A DNA stretch of 38,085 nucleotides from CAYSWF01 sp964562905 (GTDB taxonomy: Bacteria > Patescibacteriota > Andersenbacteria > UBA10190). The stretch covers positions 1 through 38,085 of the forward strand of contig CAZLVG010000002.1 of assembly GCA_964562905.1 (NCBI GenBank), written 5' to 3'. The notes under the pieces were generated by a model, which saw only the letters and a program-made list of their open reading frames with translations, searched no databases and was not told the DNA's origin. A program made the position numbers and the translations under genes. Numbering within the stretch: position 1 is the stretch's first letter; each line of letters begins with the position of its first letter. Shown piece after piece: positions 31,391-38,085 of this stretch.

Positions 31391-33025
31391 TTAATAACAG
31401 GTAAAGCCGCACTGGGGCACGCCCGGCGTCTGGCGGAAATTGCCCGCCGTCAGCACCCTTAAAGCCTGCACCGCTCCCTGCTCTAAGTGCCCCGCTATCA
31501 GGTTGGCCGAGGGGGAGGTCGGTTCTTTCGGCTCGTCATAGCGCGGGTCAAGGCCGAATAAGTTTAAGCCTGTCCCCGCCACCGTTGACTGCAGGCCGCT
31601 TACGCTGCCCGCCGAGCAGTTTTCATAATATTCCGGTGTACCTGGCCTACACAGTCCGGGTGGGTCGGTATAGCCCTCCTCGCTCATTGAACAGTAACAG
31701 CTGGGCCCGGCCGCTTTTTCCCTTTCCACCAACTGCTTGCTGCCCGGTAGGTCAATGCCTTTTAAGGCGCTGGCCCGCTGGCTGGTGTCCAGTAGGCCCA
31801 ATATTTGCGGTAAGCTGTACACATCCGCTGTCCGTACTGCTACCGGGTTCTTTACTACCACCGACAACTCTTCCGGATTTACATAGCTCGCCGGTGTCCC
31901 TGCTTGCGCGGGCGAGTCCAGTTTGCTTGATTTGAGCACAACGTCAGCCAACAGCCCCTGCTCCTCCATCAGTTCCTGCTGCGCGGCGATGCGATCATGG
32001 GCCGCTGCACCGATCCGCGTCGCTGCCTGTTCGGCGAATAAAACTTGACGCGCTGTCTCCTCTTGGCACGATATTCCCCGCTCTTCTCCTTCGCAGTTAA
32101 CTTCAACCTTGCCATCCCTGCCGCGTACTAGATTTTTGTATGGATATTCTATGTCCTGATCATCCGGTGGTCCAAGTATAGTGCTGGTAGCGTTATCCAG
32201 CAACCTCGCTAATAATTCTGAATGGAACGCAGGGTCATCACTGTTTCTTACATATTCCCGCCACGCGGCTATGGCGGGAGAGTAAGCCATGGGCAGGCGC
32301 TCTCCCCCTTCCTTGTTGTATCTTCGTATACGCTCTTGTGTGTCTTCCGCTGTGCCTGACATAAAGGCTGCTAGCGTGCCATCCTTCACGGGCTTATTTT
32401 TCCAGTCTAGTGGATCCATGACGATCGCTCCTCGGCGCTTGTCCTCTATCGTCTTCAACTCGCTGGAGCTCGAACTGGTGCCAGTGTCGGTAGCGGTTAG
32501 GTTATACTCGCAATTCTCCAGTCCCAGCCCGTAATCACACAACGCGCGCAGCAGCTCGCTGGTTGAGTTGCGCCGCCCGTGCTCCGCCCCGTACTCGCGC
32601 ACCAGCTGGTCGCTGTAAAGGTCGGTGCCTTCCAGGGTGATGGCGCGCGTTAAGAGATCGGCTATGCCGGGGTCGGTCGGGGAAACTGCCTCGTCTGTAC
32701 CAACTTTGGTAGTTTCTGTTAAAGGAAATTTCTCCTCCTCAAACGGCGGCTCTATCCCTTCCTTTTCACCGGCTTTGGCCCGCTCTTTTAGCAGCTCTTC
32801 CCGCGTGTACCGCGTTTCCACGTAGTCGGCCTGGTCCAGCGCGGCCAGCACGTTGTAAAACAGCTGCTGCTGCGCGATGGCGGTGTAGAACACCGCGTGC
32901 GGGTCCGCCCGCGCCGCCCGGGGATAAAACGCGATGAGAGACACAACGCATACGACAAACAAAACACAAGCGGTATTTGTGATTTGTGTTTTGCTTAGTT
33001 TATGCTTTATTGGTCTTTTATGCAT
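31391..33025 (-). CDS. Large exported protein of the secretion cluster, unknown
   Basis: The 544-residue product has a basic N-terminus and a signal peptide or anchor (about 18-40, TACVLFVVCVVSLIAF, then RAARADPH). The exported part is mostly helical and polar, with pairs of Cys in 'CDYGLGLENCEYNL' and 'NCEGEERGISCQEET'. A C-terminal Cys cluster, CYCSMSEEGYTDPP then LCRPGTPEYYENC, and a final 'GVPQCGFTCY' suggest disulphide bonds outside the membrane. The region 'EQAATRIGAAAHDRIAAQQE' has coiled-coil character, similar in plan to VirB5-like proteins, but no family is claimed. The VirB6-like start lies 11 nt after its stop. Confidence 0.65.
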   Translation of the reverse strand: MHKRPIKHKLSKTQITNTACVLFVVCVVSLIAFYPRAARADPHAVFYTAIAQQQLFYNVLAALDQADYVETRYTREELLKERAKAGEKEGIEPPFEEEKFPLTETTKVGTDEAVSPTDPGIADLLTRAITLEGTDLYSDQLVREYGAEHGRRNSTSELLRALCDYGLGLENCEYNLTATDTGTSSSSSELKTIEDKRRGAIVMDPLDWKNKPVKDGTLAAFMSGTAEDTQERIRRYNKEGGERLPMAYSPAIAAWREYVRNSDDPAFHSELLARLLDNATSTILGPPDDQDIEYPYKNLVRGRDGKVEVNCEGEERGISCQEETARQVLFAEQAATRIGAAAHDRIAAQQELMEEQGLLADVVLKSSKLDSPAQAGTPASYVNPEELSVVVKNPVAVRTADVYSLPQILGLLDTSQRASALKGIDLPGSKQLVEREKAAGPSCYCSMSEEGYTDPPGLCRPGTPEYYENCSAGSVSGLQSTVAGTGLNLFGLDPRYDEPKEPTSPSANLIAGHLEQGAVQALRVLTAGNFRQTPGVPQCGFTCY

Positions 33026-33036
33026 ATCTAAAACTG

Positions 33037-33489
33037 GTAACTGGTAATTTCATACTTGACGCTCAATAGCTCTAATTATGCCGTTAATCAGCCGAGCCGC
33101 CTGATGCGCCTCATCGCCTAATCTTTTACATTGATCGCGCTCTACAAAACTTAAGTCCTTAGCGAGCAACAAAAAATTTTGCACCTCTGCCGCCGACCCG
33201 CGAGCTTGATGATAAAACCTAACCTTATCTTTATAATGATATCTGGCAAAACCCTCGGCAATGTTAGCTGTAACAGAACTGGCCGCCCGGCGTAATTGGC
33301 TGGTAATCCCATATAATTCCTCTCGCGGAAACTGCCTAGTAGCCACATAGACATTAAGAACTAATTCATGACCTTTCTTCCACGCATCAAGATCATAAAA
33401 GTTAATAACTGTCTTACTACCAGGTTGAGTCTTGGCTCTCGTCGTTGTCGTCGTAGTCGTGGTCATCGTAATTACTAGTTGCTAGTTAC
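33037..33489 (-). mobile_element. Duplicated four-helix-bundle cassette, copy B
   Basis: This second 453-bp copy lies 4601 bp from copy A, in the same orientation. Its flanking arrays are shorter: two or three TTACCAG-type units on the low side, and on the high side GTAACTA/GTAACTG-type units read on the minus strand. It sits between the large exported protein and the TSP3-repeat protein. Identity of both copies, including synonymous positions, implies very recent duplication or gene conversion; scaffolding error is also possible. Confidence 0.6.
33050..33466 (-). CDS. Four-helix-bundle protein (23S rRNA intervening-sequence type), copy B
   Basis: The 138 residues are identical to copy A at 28449-28865, including the threonine run after the start methionine. 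Two reading frames of the block give the same translations in both copies, so the DNA appears identical. The composition is more AT-rich than the neighbouring surface-protein genes, suggesting a separate origin. Family and role are as for copy A: a helical, probably oligomeric nucleic-acid-associated protein of unknown biochemical function. Confidence 0.9.
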   Translation of the reverse strand: MTTTTTTTTRAKTQPGSKTVINFYDLDAWKKGHELVLNVYVATRQFPREELYGITSQLRRAASSVTANIAEGFARYHYKDKVRFYHQARGSAAEVQNFLLLAKDLSFVERDQCKRLGDEAHQAARLINGIIRAIERQV

Positions 33490-33492
33490 CAG

Positions 33493-34392
33493 TTACTTAA
33501 TATCATACATCTCCTCCAGCGCCCGTATCCGCTCCGCCAGCTCCTGAAACACCGCCCCCAAATCCTCAATGTTTCGCGCCGCCACCAGCGCGCCCACGAA
33601 ATCCTGGTCCACGCGGGACAGCAGCTCGGCGTTGTCCCGCAGGGACCGCGAGGCGGCTACCAGTTTTATGTGCGTGTCTTTCACTTCCGCCGGCGCCGGC
33701 ACGGCCTTCAGTATCCCAACATTATCCGACAGCGCTTTTACCACCTGGTTCATGGGCTGCTTATCGCGCGCGTTGACCTGGGCCCGGAAGGCCGCTGCTA
33801 CGTCCGAGCTGGTAACTTCTTTTAACTGGTCGTTGTGGGCGGACGATATTTGGTCCAGATAAGCGGACACGGCTTCCTTGCCCTCTCCCGCGGCGACTTT
33901 GATGTCGTCTTCAGTTAAGGCGGGCATCAGCGCGCCCCGGTTTTTCTCCACGAACGCTTCCAGTTTGGCCTGGTCCAGTATGTCCTCCTGCGGTACATCC
34001 TCGGGCAAAGTGGCCAGGTAGCGCTGGGTGAAAGTTTTCTGCTGGGTCACCTGGCTGCCCGTGGCCGGCTTGACGGCGTCGTCCGGCCCCGGTATGCGCG
34101 GGTCCCGCCCGGCTATTATTTCGTCCAAGTCGCTCATGCCGTCGCCGTCGGTATCGGGGTTGTTAGGGTCCGTCTGGTAATACACCACCTCAAACATGTC
34201 GGCTACGCCGTCCTCGTCGCTATCCTGCTGGCGGTCGCCGGCGTACTCCCGCGCCGCCTCCTGCTCCGTTTTTTCCTCGGCTTCTTCCCTGAACAGCAGC
34301 GTCTTGCCGCCCCAGTACAAGCCGAACAAAATCGCCAGCACCACCGCCGTGATGGCGGCTACTTGCAGGCCCAGCCGGTTAATTTCCTTCAT
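33493..34392 (-). CDS. Membrane-anchored protein with thrombospondin type 3 calcium-binding repeats
   Basis: The 299-residue protein has one N-terminal membrane helix (about 10-29, in AAITAVVLAILFGLYWGGK) and an acidic linker. Two thrombospondin type 3-like repeats lie at about 57-100 (DSDEDGVADMFEV and DTDGDGMSDLDEI), which bind calcium in other proteins. A helical outside domain of about 190 residues follows, rich in Lys, Glu and Ala. The anchor and linker closely resemble those of the LRR protein two genes upstream, indicating a shared module. Its role in the cluster is unknown; surface display is implied. Confidence 0.8.
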   Translation of the reverse strand: MKEINRLGLQVAAITAVVLAILFGLYWGGKTLLFREEAEEKTEQEAAREYAGDRQQDSDEDGVADMFEVVYYQTDPNNPDTDGDGMSDLDEIIAGRDPRIPGPDDAVKPATGSQVTQQKTFTQRYLATLPEDVPQEDILDQAKLEAFVEKNRGALMPALTEDDIKVAAGEGKEAVSAYLDQISSAHNDQLKEVTSSDVAAAFRAQVNARDKQPMNQVVKALSDNVGILKAVPAPAEVKDTHIKLVAASRSLRDNAELLSRVDQDFVGALVAARNIEDLGAVFQELAERIRALEEMYDIK

Positions 34393-34435
34393 GAAGGATG
34401 CTAGAAACTAGTATCCCCATTATATGACATTTCCC

Positions 34436-34858
34436 CTAAAACTTCACCTCTGTTTCCGGCAAAAGTCTTCTTACCTTTTCCACTTCCTCCGCCGGCAACG
34501 GGTTGCCTCGTAAATCCAACATCTCCAATTCCCGCAAAGCAACTATTTCCTCTGGGACTTCTCTTATATTATTACCACTAACGTCCAACCAAGTAAGACT
34601 GGTTACAAAACTGACTCCTCTGGTCAAACTTGGCATCCTGCGGCCGCTTAAATCAAGCCCGCAAACCTGCTTGCCGGCTTTTATAAAGTCCTCCTGCGCC
34701 GCTTTCAAGTCTGTGTAAATCTCTTCGCACACTAAAGCTCCCTCCTCGCTCTCCTCTGCTCCTGGTAAAAACTGCCTGCCCTCGTACCAGACTAGCAGCA
34801 GGAAGGCGACCAGGAAAACCGCCGCCGCCAGGAATAACAGGCTCCTTTTCGCCGTCAT
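34436..34858 (-). CDS. Small leucine-rich-repeat membrane-anchored protein
   Basis: The 140-residue protein has an N-terminal membrane helix (about 6-25), then a 'CEEIYTDLKAAQEDF' helix and three to four leucine-rich repeats: VCGLDLSGRRMPSLTRG, 'LTWLDVSGNNIREVPEEI' and 'LEMLDLRGNPLPAEEVEKV'. The C-terminal cap RRLLPETEVKF is nearly the same as that of the next LRR gene. LRRs bind proteins. It looks like a shortened paralogue of the following 288-residue protein with a different anchor. The two genes are separated by 1 nt. Confidence 0.85.
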   Translation of the reverse strand: MTAKRSLLFLAAAVFLVAFLLLVWYEGRQFLPGAEESEEGALVCEEIYTDLKAAQEDFIKAGKQVCGLDLSGRRMPSLTRGVSFVTSLTWLDVSGNNIREVPEEIVALRELEMLDLRGNPLPAEEVEKVRRLLPETEVKF

Positions 34859-34859
34859 G

Positions 34860-35726
34860 CTAAAAATTCACCGTCGCGTTCGGCAAGAGTTTCCTTATTC
34901 TGTCCACTTCCTCCGCCGGCAGGGGATTGCCCCGTAACTCTAAACGCTCCAGTTCCGCTAATGTTGACGGCAGTAGGCTGCGGATTTGAGACAAAGGCAA
35001 CGATGACAATTGGTTGTTTCTTAGATCCAACACCACTAACTTTTTGGCGTAAATAATCTGGTCCGGGACCAGATTTATTTGGTTTCCCCGAACTATTAGT
35101 TTCCGCAGGTTAGGCGCACCTATGTTTTGGTGTACCTCCGTTAACTGGTTTCCTTCTAGATTTAATACCTCCAAATTTTTCATACCACCCACCCAATAGG
35201 GAAATTTAGTTATCTGATTGTAACTAAAATCAAGCTCCCTTAATTCCATCAGCCAGCCTAGTTGTGACGGCATTGTTGCCATTTGGTTTCCGCTGGCGTC
35301 CAGCTTCACCAGACTTTTCCTCAATTGCCCTATATCTCCGCTGATCTCCGTAAGCTGATTATCGCTGATGTCTAAAATAGCCAGATTTTTAAAGGATGCA
35401 ATTTCTTTCCCTAGCTTGGTCATATTTCCATTGCTAAGACTAAGCTCGCATACTTTCTCTGCGCTTTGCAGAGCTTTCTCTAGGTCTGTGTAGACCTGTT
35501 CCGGCGGGCACTCCAGCCTCACTTCAACTCGGGCCTCTTCTTCCTTCTTTTCCTCTTCCGGAGCCACCAGTAGTTTCTTCCCGCCCCAGTACAACCCGAA
35601 CAGCACTAATAAAACTACGGTGGTGACGGCAGCCACTTTAACTCCCACCTTAACGGCTGACTCCCCCCCGCCGTCTGGCGGCGTTGGCGGCGTGGCGGTA
35701 GGCTCGTCCATAGGATTATGATACAT
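34860..35726 (-). CDS. Leucine-rich-repeat membrane-anchored protein
   Basis: The 288-residue product has a Pro-rich cytoplasmic start (MDEPTATPPTPP from a second ATG at 35711), one membrane helix (about 28-50, ending LFGLYWGGKKLL) and an acidic linker. A 'PPEQVYTDLEKALQSAEKVC' cap helix leads to about seven LRRs of 22-24 residues, for example 'LAILDISDNQLTEISGDI' and 'LVVLDLRNNQLSSLPLSQ'. The C-terminal cap reads RKLLPNATVNF. The anchor matches the TSP3-repeat protein; the caps match the shorter LRR protein. A protein-binding surface receptor or adhesin role is inferred. Confidence 0.88.
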   Translation of the reverse strand: MYHNPMDEPTATPPTPPDGGGESAVKVGVKVAAVTTVVLLVLFGLYWGGKKLLVAPEEEKKEEEARVEVRLECPPEQVYTDLEKALQSAEKVCELSLSNGNMTKLGKEIASFKNLAILDISDNQLTEISGDIGQLRKSLVKLDASGNQMATMPSQLGWLMELRELDFSYNQITKFPYWVGGMKNLEVLNLEGNQLTEVHQNIGAPNLRKLIVRGNQINLVPDQIIYAKKLVVLDLRNNQLSSLPLSQIRSLLPSTLAELERLELRGNPLPAEEVDRIRKLLPNATVNF

Positions 35727-35743
35727 TATAACGCGCTGAATGT

Positions 35744-38085
35744 TTAGGGGTTTAAGTGATGTACCACTTGTTTGTTAGCCAAGCATTCTTCCTTGGAAGT
35801 AATCCAGATGTCGTGAACCATGCGCGGCGTGGGACTGACTGAAGGCGAAGGCGATGGCGAAGGGCTGGGGGAAGGCGAAGGCGACGGCGAAGGGCTGGGG
35901 GAAGGCGAGGGCGATGGCGAAGGGCTGGGAGATGGCGACGGCGAAGGCGACGGCGAAGGGCTGGGGCTGGGGGAAGGCGAAGGCGAAGGGGGATTATCAT
36001 CGTTAGTAATGGTACAGACAAGGTGGACGTTAATGGTCGGGATGTAGGCCGCGCCGTCCGAGCTGCAGTTCCCTCCCCAGTCGGAGGCGGTGTAGCCAGC
36101 CAGCTCTGTCTCTGCCGCCGTGTGGTTTCCCGGAGCAACCGCCACCGTTGCTCTTCCCTGTTCGTCGAGCCACACCTCTCCCCCGTCCAGCGTCAGCTTA
36201 AAATCGTTCGGCTCTGCCGTCCCGCCGTCATCAGTAGTTACCGTCTTCACCAACGTAATGGTGGAAGAGATGTCGTCATTGGTCACCGTACACGTTATCT
36301 GCTCTCCCTCCTCCAGGGTTACACTGCCGTCCTCGCAGTCTCCCGAGCCTCCCGTCCAGCCCAGGTTTTCGTATCCGAATTGCCCTTTTTCGCTAATCTG
36401 GTACGTTCCCGGCGGCAGGGGGTTTTCTTCTCCACTTTGCACTTGGTCTTTGTCGATGAACAGGGCAAAGCTATCTGCGCTGGCCGTCCCGCCGTCATAG
36501 TTGTTTACTTTCTTGATCAAGGTGATGGACGATGTTGGCGGAGGCGAAGGGGGATTATCATCGTTAGTAATGGTACAGACAAGGTGGACGTTAATGNNNN
36601 NNNNNNNNNNNNNNNNNNNNNNNNNNNNNNNNNNNNNNNNNNNNNNNNNNNNNNNNNNNNNNNNNNNNNNNNNNNNNNNNNNNNNNNNNNNNNNNNAGTT
36701 GTTTACTTTCTTGATCAAGGTGATGGACGATGTTGGCGGAGGTGACGGGGGGCTATCGTCGTCCTGAATCGCTGCCAGCGCGTAACCCTGTGATATGGTA
36801 ACCTTGCCCGACACTACCTGGTAAATATTAGCGCCAAAATTTTCCTCCGGCTCCACCACTAAATCGGGTGTGATGGTTACGTTGAAAGCCGCTGACGGCG
36901 TCCCGTCGGCGACCGCCACCGTCATCGGTGGTTCCAGGGCGATGCCGCTGTAGTCGTCAGGCGATATAGCGGTCAAGTCGTAGGTCGACACCGCCACTTC
37001 CACTCCGCCGTGATTACTGACGGGATTGTCGAACGCGTCGTGCACCTCCACCGTGAAGCTGACCTGATTGGCTGGTTCTCCAGGATCTCCTTCCACCTGG
37101 GGGTAGGGCTCGGCGTCGTAAATGGACACGTACCACGTGTCATTGTCGTCAATAATTCCTCGGGCCTGGGGCTGGTCTAGGGTAATATTGCCCTTGCATG
37201 TTTGGCTTACATTTACGTAGAAATCTTCCTCCGGCTCTACTATAAAGTCATCCACGGTGTTAACCGTAAACGTGGTGCCAGTTGAATCCGCCTCAATGGT
37301 AACTTTCTGGTTCGCCACTGCCTCATAATCGCTGTCCATCTTCGCTGTCCCGTCTTGGGTTGACACCTCTACAATGACTTCTCCGGGACCGGCTGTCGGG
37401 GTGCCGCTGGCGTCGTGCCGGTAAACTTCAAATGTCAGCGTGCCTCCCTCCGTGGTTCTGCCCGGCTCTACCGCCCTGACTGAAACTTCCAGCGGGTCGT
37501 CGCACTGCGGCCTTGCTAGCAGCTTGTCCTGCAGTTCCGGCGGCCAGTCGCACGCTTCCGTACCCGCCATGGATACTCCCTCGCAGGTGCACCAGATCTC
37601 CTCTTCGCTTACTATGTCAGTCACTTTGGCTCCCGCGTCTACGTGATTTGAGTTGTCCACCGTGTCGTACAGTAGCGACAGCTCCATGCCTGCCGGAACG
37701 TCCACCGTGGCTGTCCCCGTTTTACTCTCCATAGAACATTCCTCGCCGCCCCCCGTGGATTCAAAAGCCTTGACGCCCCAGTCCCACGGCCCCACCACGA
37801 AGACCTGGTCCTTGCCCACTCTGGTTTGTTCCACCTTTCCCGTGACGCTAACTTTCTCCCTGTAAACGCAGTTTTGTTCCCCGCCGCAGGAGATCGTGTC
37901 AGCCGGCGTCTGGTGCTGATCGTTTCCCTCCGTTCCCTCCGCCGCGCAATTCCACGAATCTTCCACGCTCACGCTCAAGTTGGCGGCGTCTGGGCATATT
38001 AAGTCCGATGTTGACGGCTCGCTTTCCGCCTGGGCCAACCTGGCGCCAGTCTGGATGGCGGGTGCCGGCGAGGGGGCGGAGCGGG
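35744..38085 (-). CDS. Large surface protein: Calx-beta domains, SpaA-like repeats and Ser-Pro linker (5' partial, contains assembly gap)
   Basis: The frame is open from the right edge, so the start and probably a signal peptide lie outside; a TTG at 38038 is only an internal codon. The visible part has a Cys-containing N-terminal region, then two Calx-beta-like domains, each ending with an acidic strand: 'DDFIVEPEEDFYVNVSQTC' and 'PDLVVEPEENFGANIYQVV', followed by DDND or DDDS. At least three prealbumin-like repeats follow ('SITLIKKVNNYDGGTASADS', 'STITLVKTVTTDDGGTAEPN'), ending 'CTVTNDD' or 'CTITNDD', as in SpaA/DUF11-type stalks. A long Ser-Pro dipeptide linker and a short tail 'MVHDIWITSKEECLANK' end the protein. 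The 100-N gap falls between nearly identical repeats, so the repeat number is unknown. No sortase motif or C-terminal helix is seen. Confidence 0.82.
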   Translation of the reverse strand, partial: RSAPSPAPAIQTGARLAQAESEPSTSDLICPDAANLSVSVEDSWNCAAEGTEGNDQHQTPADTISCGGEQNCVYREKVSVTGKVEQTRVGKDQVFVVGPWDWGVKAFESTGGGEECSMESKTGTATVDVPAGMELSLLYDTVDNSNHVDAGAKVTDIVSEEEIWCTCEGVSMAGTEACDWPPELQDKLLARPQCDDPLEVSVRAVEPGRTTEGGTLTFEVYRHDASGTPTAGPGEVIVEVSTQDGTAKMDSDYEAVANQKVTIEADSTGTTFTVNTVDDFIVEPEEDFYVNVSQTCKGNITLDQPQARGIIDDNDTWYVSIYDAEPYPQVEGDPGEPANQVSFTVEVHDAFDNPVSNHGGVEVAVSTYDLTAISPDDYSGIALEPPMTVAVADGTPSAAFNVTITPDLVVEPEENFGANIYQVVSGKVTISQGYALAAIQDDDSPPSPPPTSSITLIKKVNNXXXXXXXXXXXXXXXXXXXXXXXXXXXXXXXXXXINVHLVCTITNDDNPPSPPPTSSITLIKKVNNYDGGTASADSFALFIDKDQVQSGEENPLPPGTYQISEKGQFGYENLGWTGGSGDCEDGSVTLEEGEQITCTVTNDDISSTITLVKTVTTDDGGTAEPNDFKLTLDGGEVWLDEQGRATVAVAPGNHTAAETELAGYTASDWGGNCSSDGAAYIPTINVHLVCTITNDDNPPSPSPSPSPSPSPSPSPSPSPSPSPSPSPSPSPSPSPSPSPSPSPSPSPSVSPTPRMVHDIWITSKEECLANKQVVHHLNP
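35834..35996. repeat. Hexanucleotide repeat coding for Ser-Pro dipeptides
   Basis: About 27 units of GGCGAA, GGCGAT, GGCGAC or GGGCTG-type hexamers encode alternating Ser and Pro on the minus strand. Such extended linkers commonly span the cell wall. The same dipeptide occurs in short form in the pilin-like protein (24209-24664). Array length is probably variable. Confidence 0.8.
36499..36782. repeat. Near-identical tandem repeats flanking the assembly gap
   Basis: The 45-bp stretch beginning AGTTGTTTACTTTCTTGATC occurs before the gap (from 36499) and again immediately after it (36697). The segment ending at 36596, with AATGGTACAGACAAGGTGGA, also occurs at 36009-36028. The repeats explain why assembly failed here. 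Confidence 0.85.
36597..36696. other. Assembly gap of 100 N
   Basis: Exactly 100 consecutive undetermined bases lie inside the surface-protein gene. The round length marks a scaffolding placeholder, so true length is unknown. The frame is open through the gap as drawn, but that is not evidence of the real sequence. Confidence 0.98.

Noticed and set aside
35834..35996. Hexamer repeat considered as a regulatory or structural DNA element
   Set aside because: It keeps the reading frame and encodes a regular Ser-Pro linker, which explains it fully.
36023..36745. A plus-strand frame passing through the N gap
   Set aside because: It is antisense to the surface protein and its continuity depends on undetermined bases.
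1..38085. tRNA and rRNA genes
   Set aside because: No T-loop or other conserved tRNA or rRNA sequence was recognised by eye; a dedicated tRNA scan (tRNAscan-SE) would settle this.

Overview
The window (about 38 kb, GC-rich, no tRNA or rRNA recognised) looks like a chromosomal segment from a Candidate Phyla Radiation (Patescibacteria) type bacterium. The signs are compact, often overlapping genes, few clear Shine-Dalgarno sites, a shortened YebC, many PKD, lamin-tail, Calx-beta and LRR surface proteins, and a PrgI/TraC/VirB4/VirB6-like secretion cluster of the kind common in that group. This assignment is an inference from gene content. A run of exactly 100 N at 36597-36696 marks a scaffold gap, and both outermost genes are cut by the window edges.

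Left part (1-7.5 kb): a minus-strand pair, ruvB followed by an in-frame fusion of a CDP-alcohol phosphatidyltransferase to lamin-tail and PKD domains that runs off the left edge. The plus strand carries an exported beta-helix protein, a short YebC, ruvC, and an operon of a PKD/7TM membrane protein with an ATP-grasp ligase fused to a retropepsin-like protease. A penicillin-binding protein 1A with C-terminal Ig-like domains follows (7.5-10.4 kb). A 21-nt inverted repeat enclosing an inner stem lies upstream of ruvB.

Origin region (10.35-17.1 kb): dnaA-dnaN-recF and a small DUF721/DciA-like gene run leftward. rpmH (bL34, 49 aa, overlapping rnpA), rnpA, yidD, yidC and a Jag/KhpB-like RNA-binding gene run rightward. 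This is the classical bacterial oriC arrangement. DnaA-box-like sequences cluster in both dnaA-flanking spacers, and a third, evenly spaced cluster sits about 5 kb away inside the glycan locus.

Surface-glycan locus (17.2-24.2 kb): a Wzx-like flippase, three GT2 glycosyltransferases, a small overlapping ORF and two O-antigen ligase/Wzy-like polytopic proteins, all rightward. Several genes here contain or abut short arrays with a 7-bp period, and one ligase carries an in-frame palindromic insert.

Secretion and surface locus (24.2-38.1 kb, all leftward): a giant Calx-beta/SpaA-like surface protein (cut at the right edge and by the gap), two LRR membrane proteins, a thrombospondin-3-repeat membrane protein, a large exported protein, a VirB6/TrbL-like membrane protein, a soluble protein, PrgI, a separate TraC-like domain protein, a VirB4-like ATPase, a basic tail-anchored protein and a VirB2/TrbC-like pilin. 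Two apparently identical 453-bp cassettes, each with a four-helix-bundle (23S rRNA intervening-sequence type) protein gene flanked by inverted heptamer arrays, are inserted in this cluster 4.6 kb apart. They are the strongest candidate for an undescribed mobile unit. Co-orientation of adhesin-like proteins with the VirB4/VirB6/PrgI set suggests an envelope-spanning cell-contact apparatus, which is inference only.
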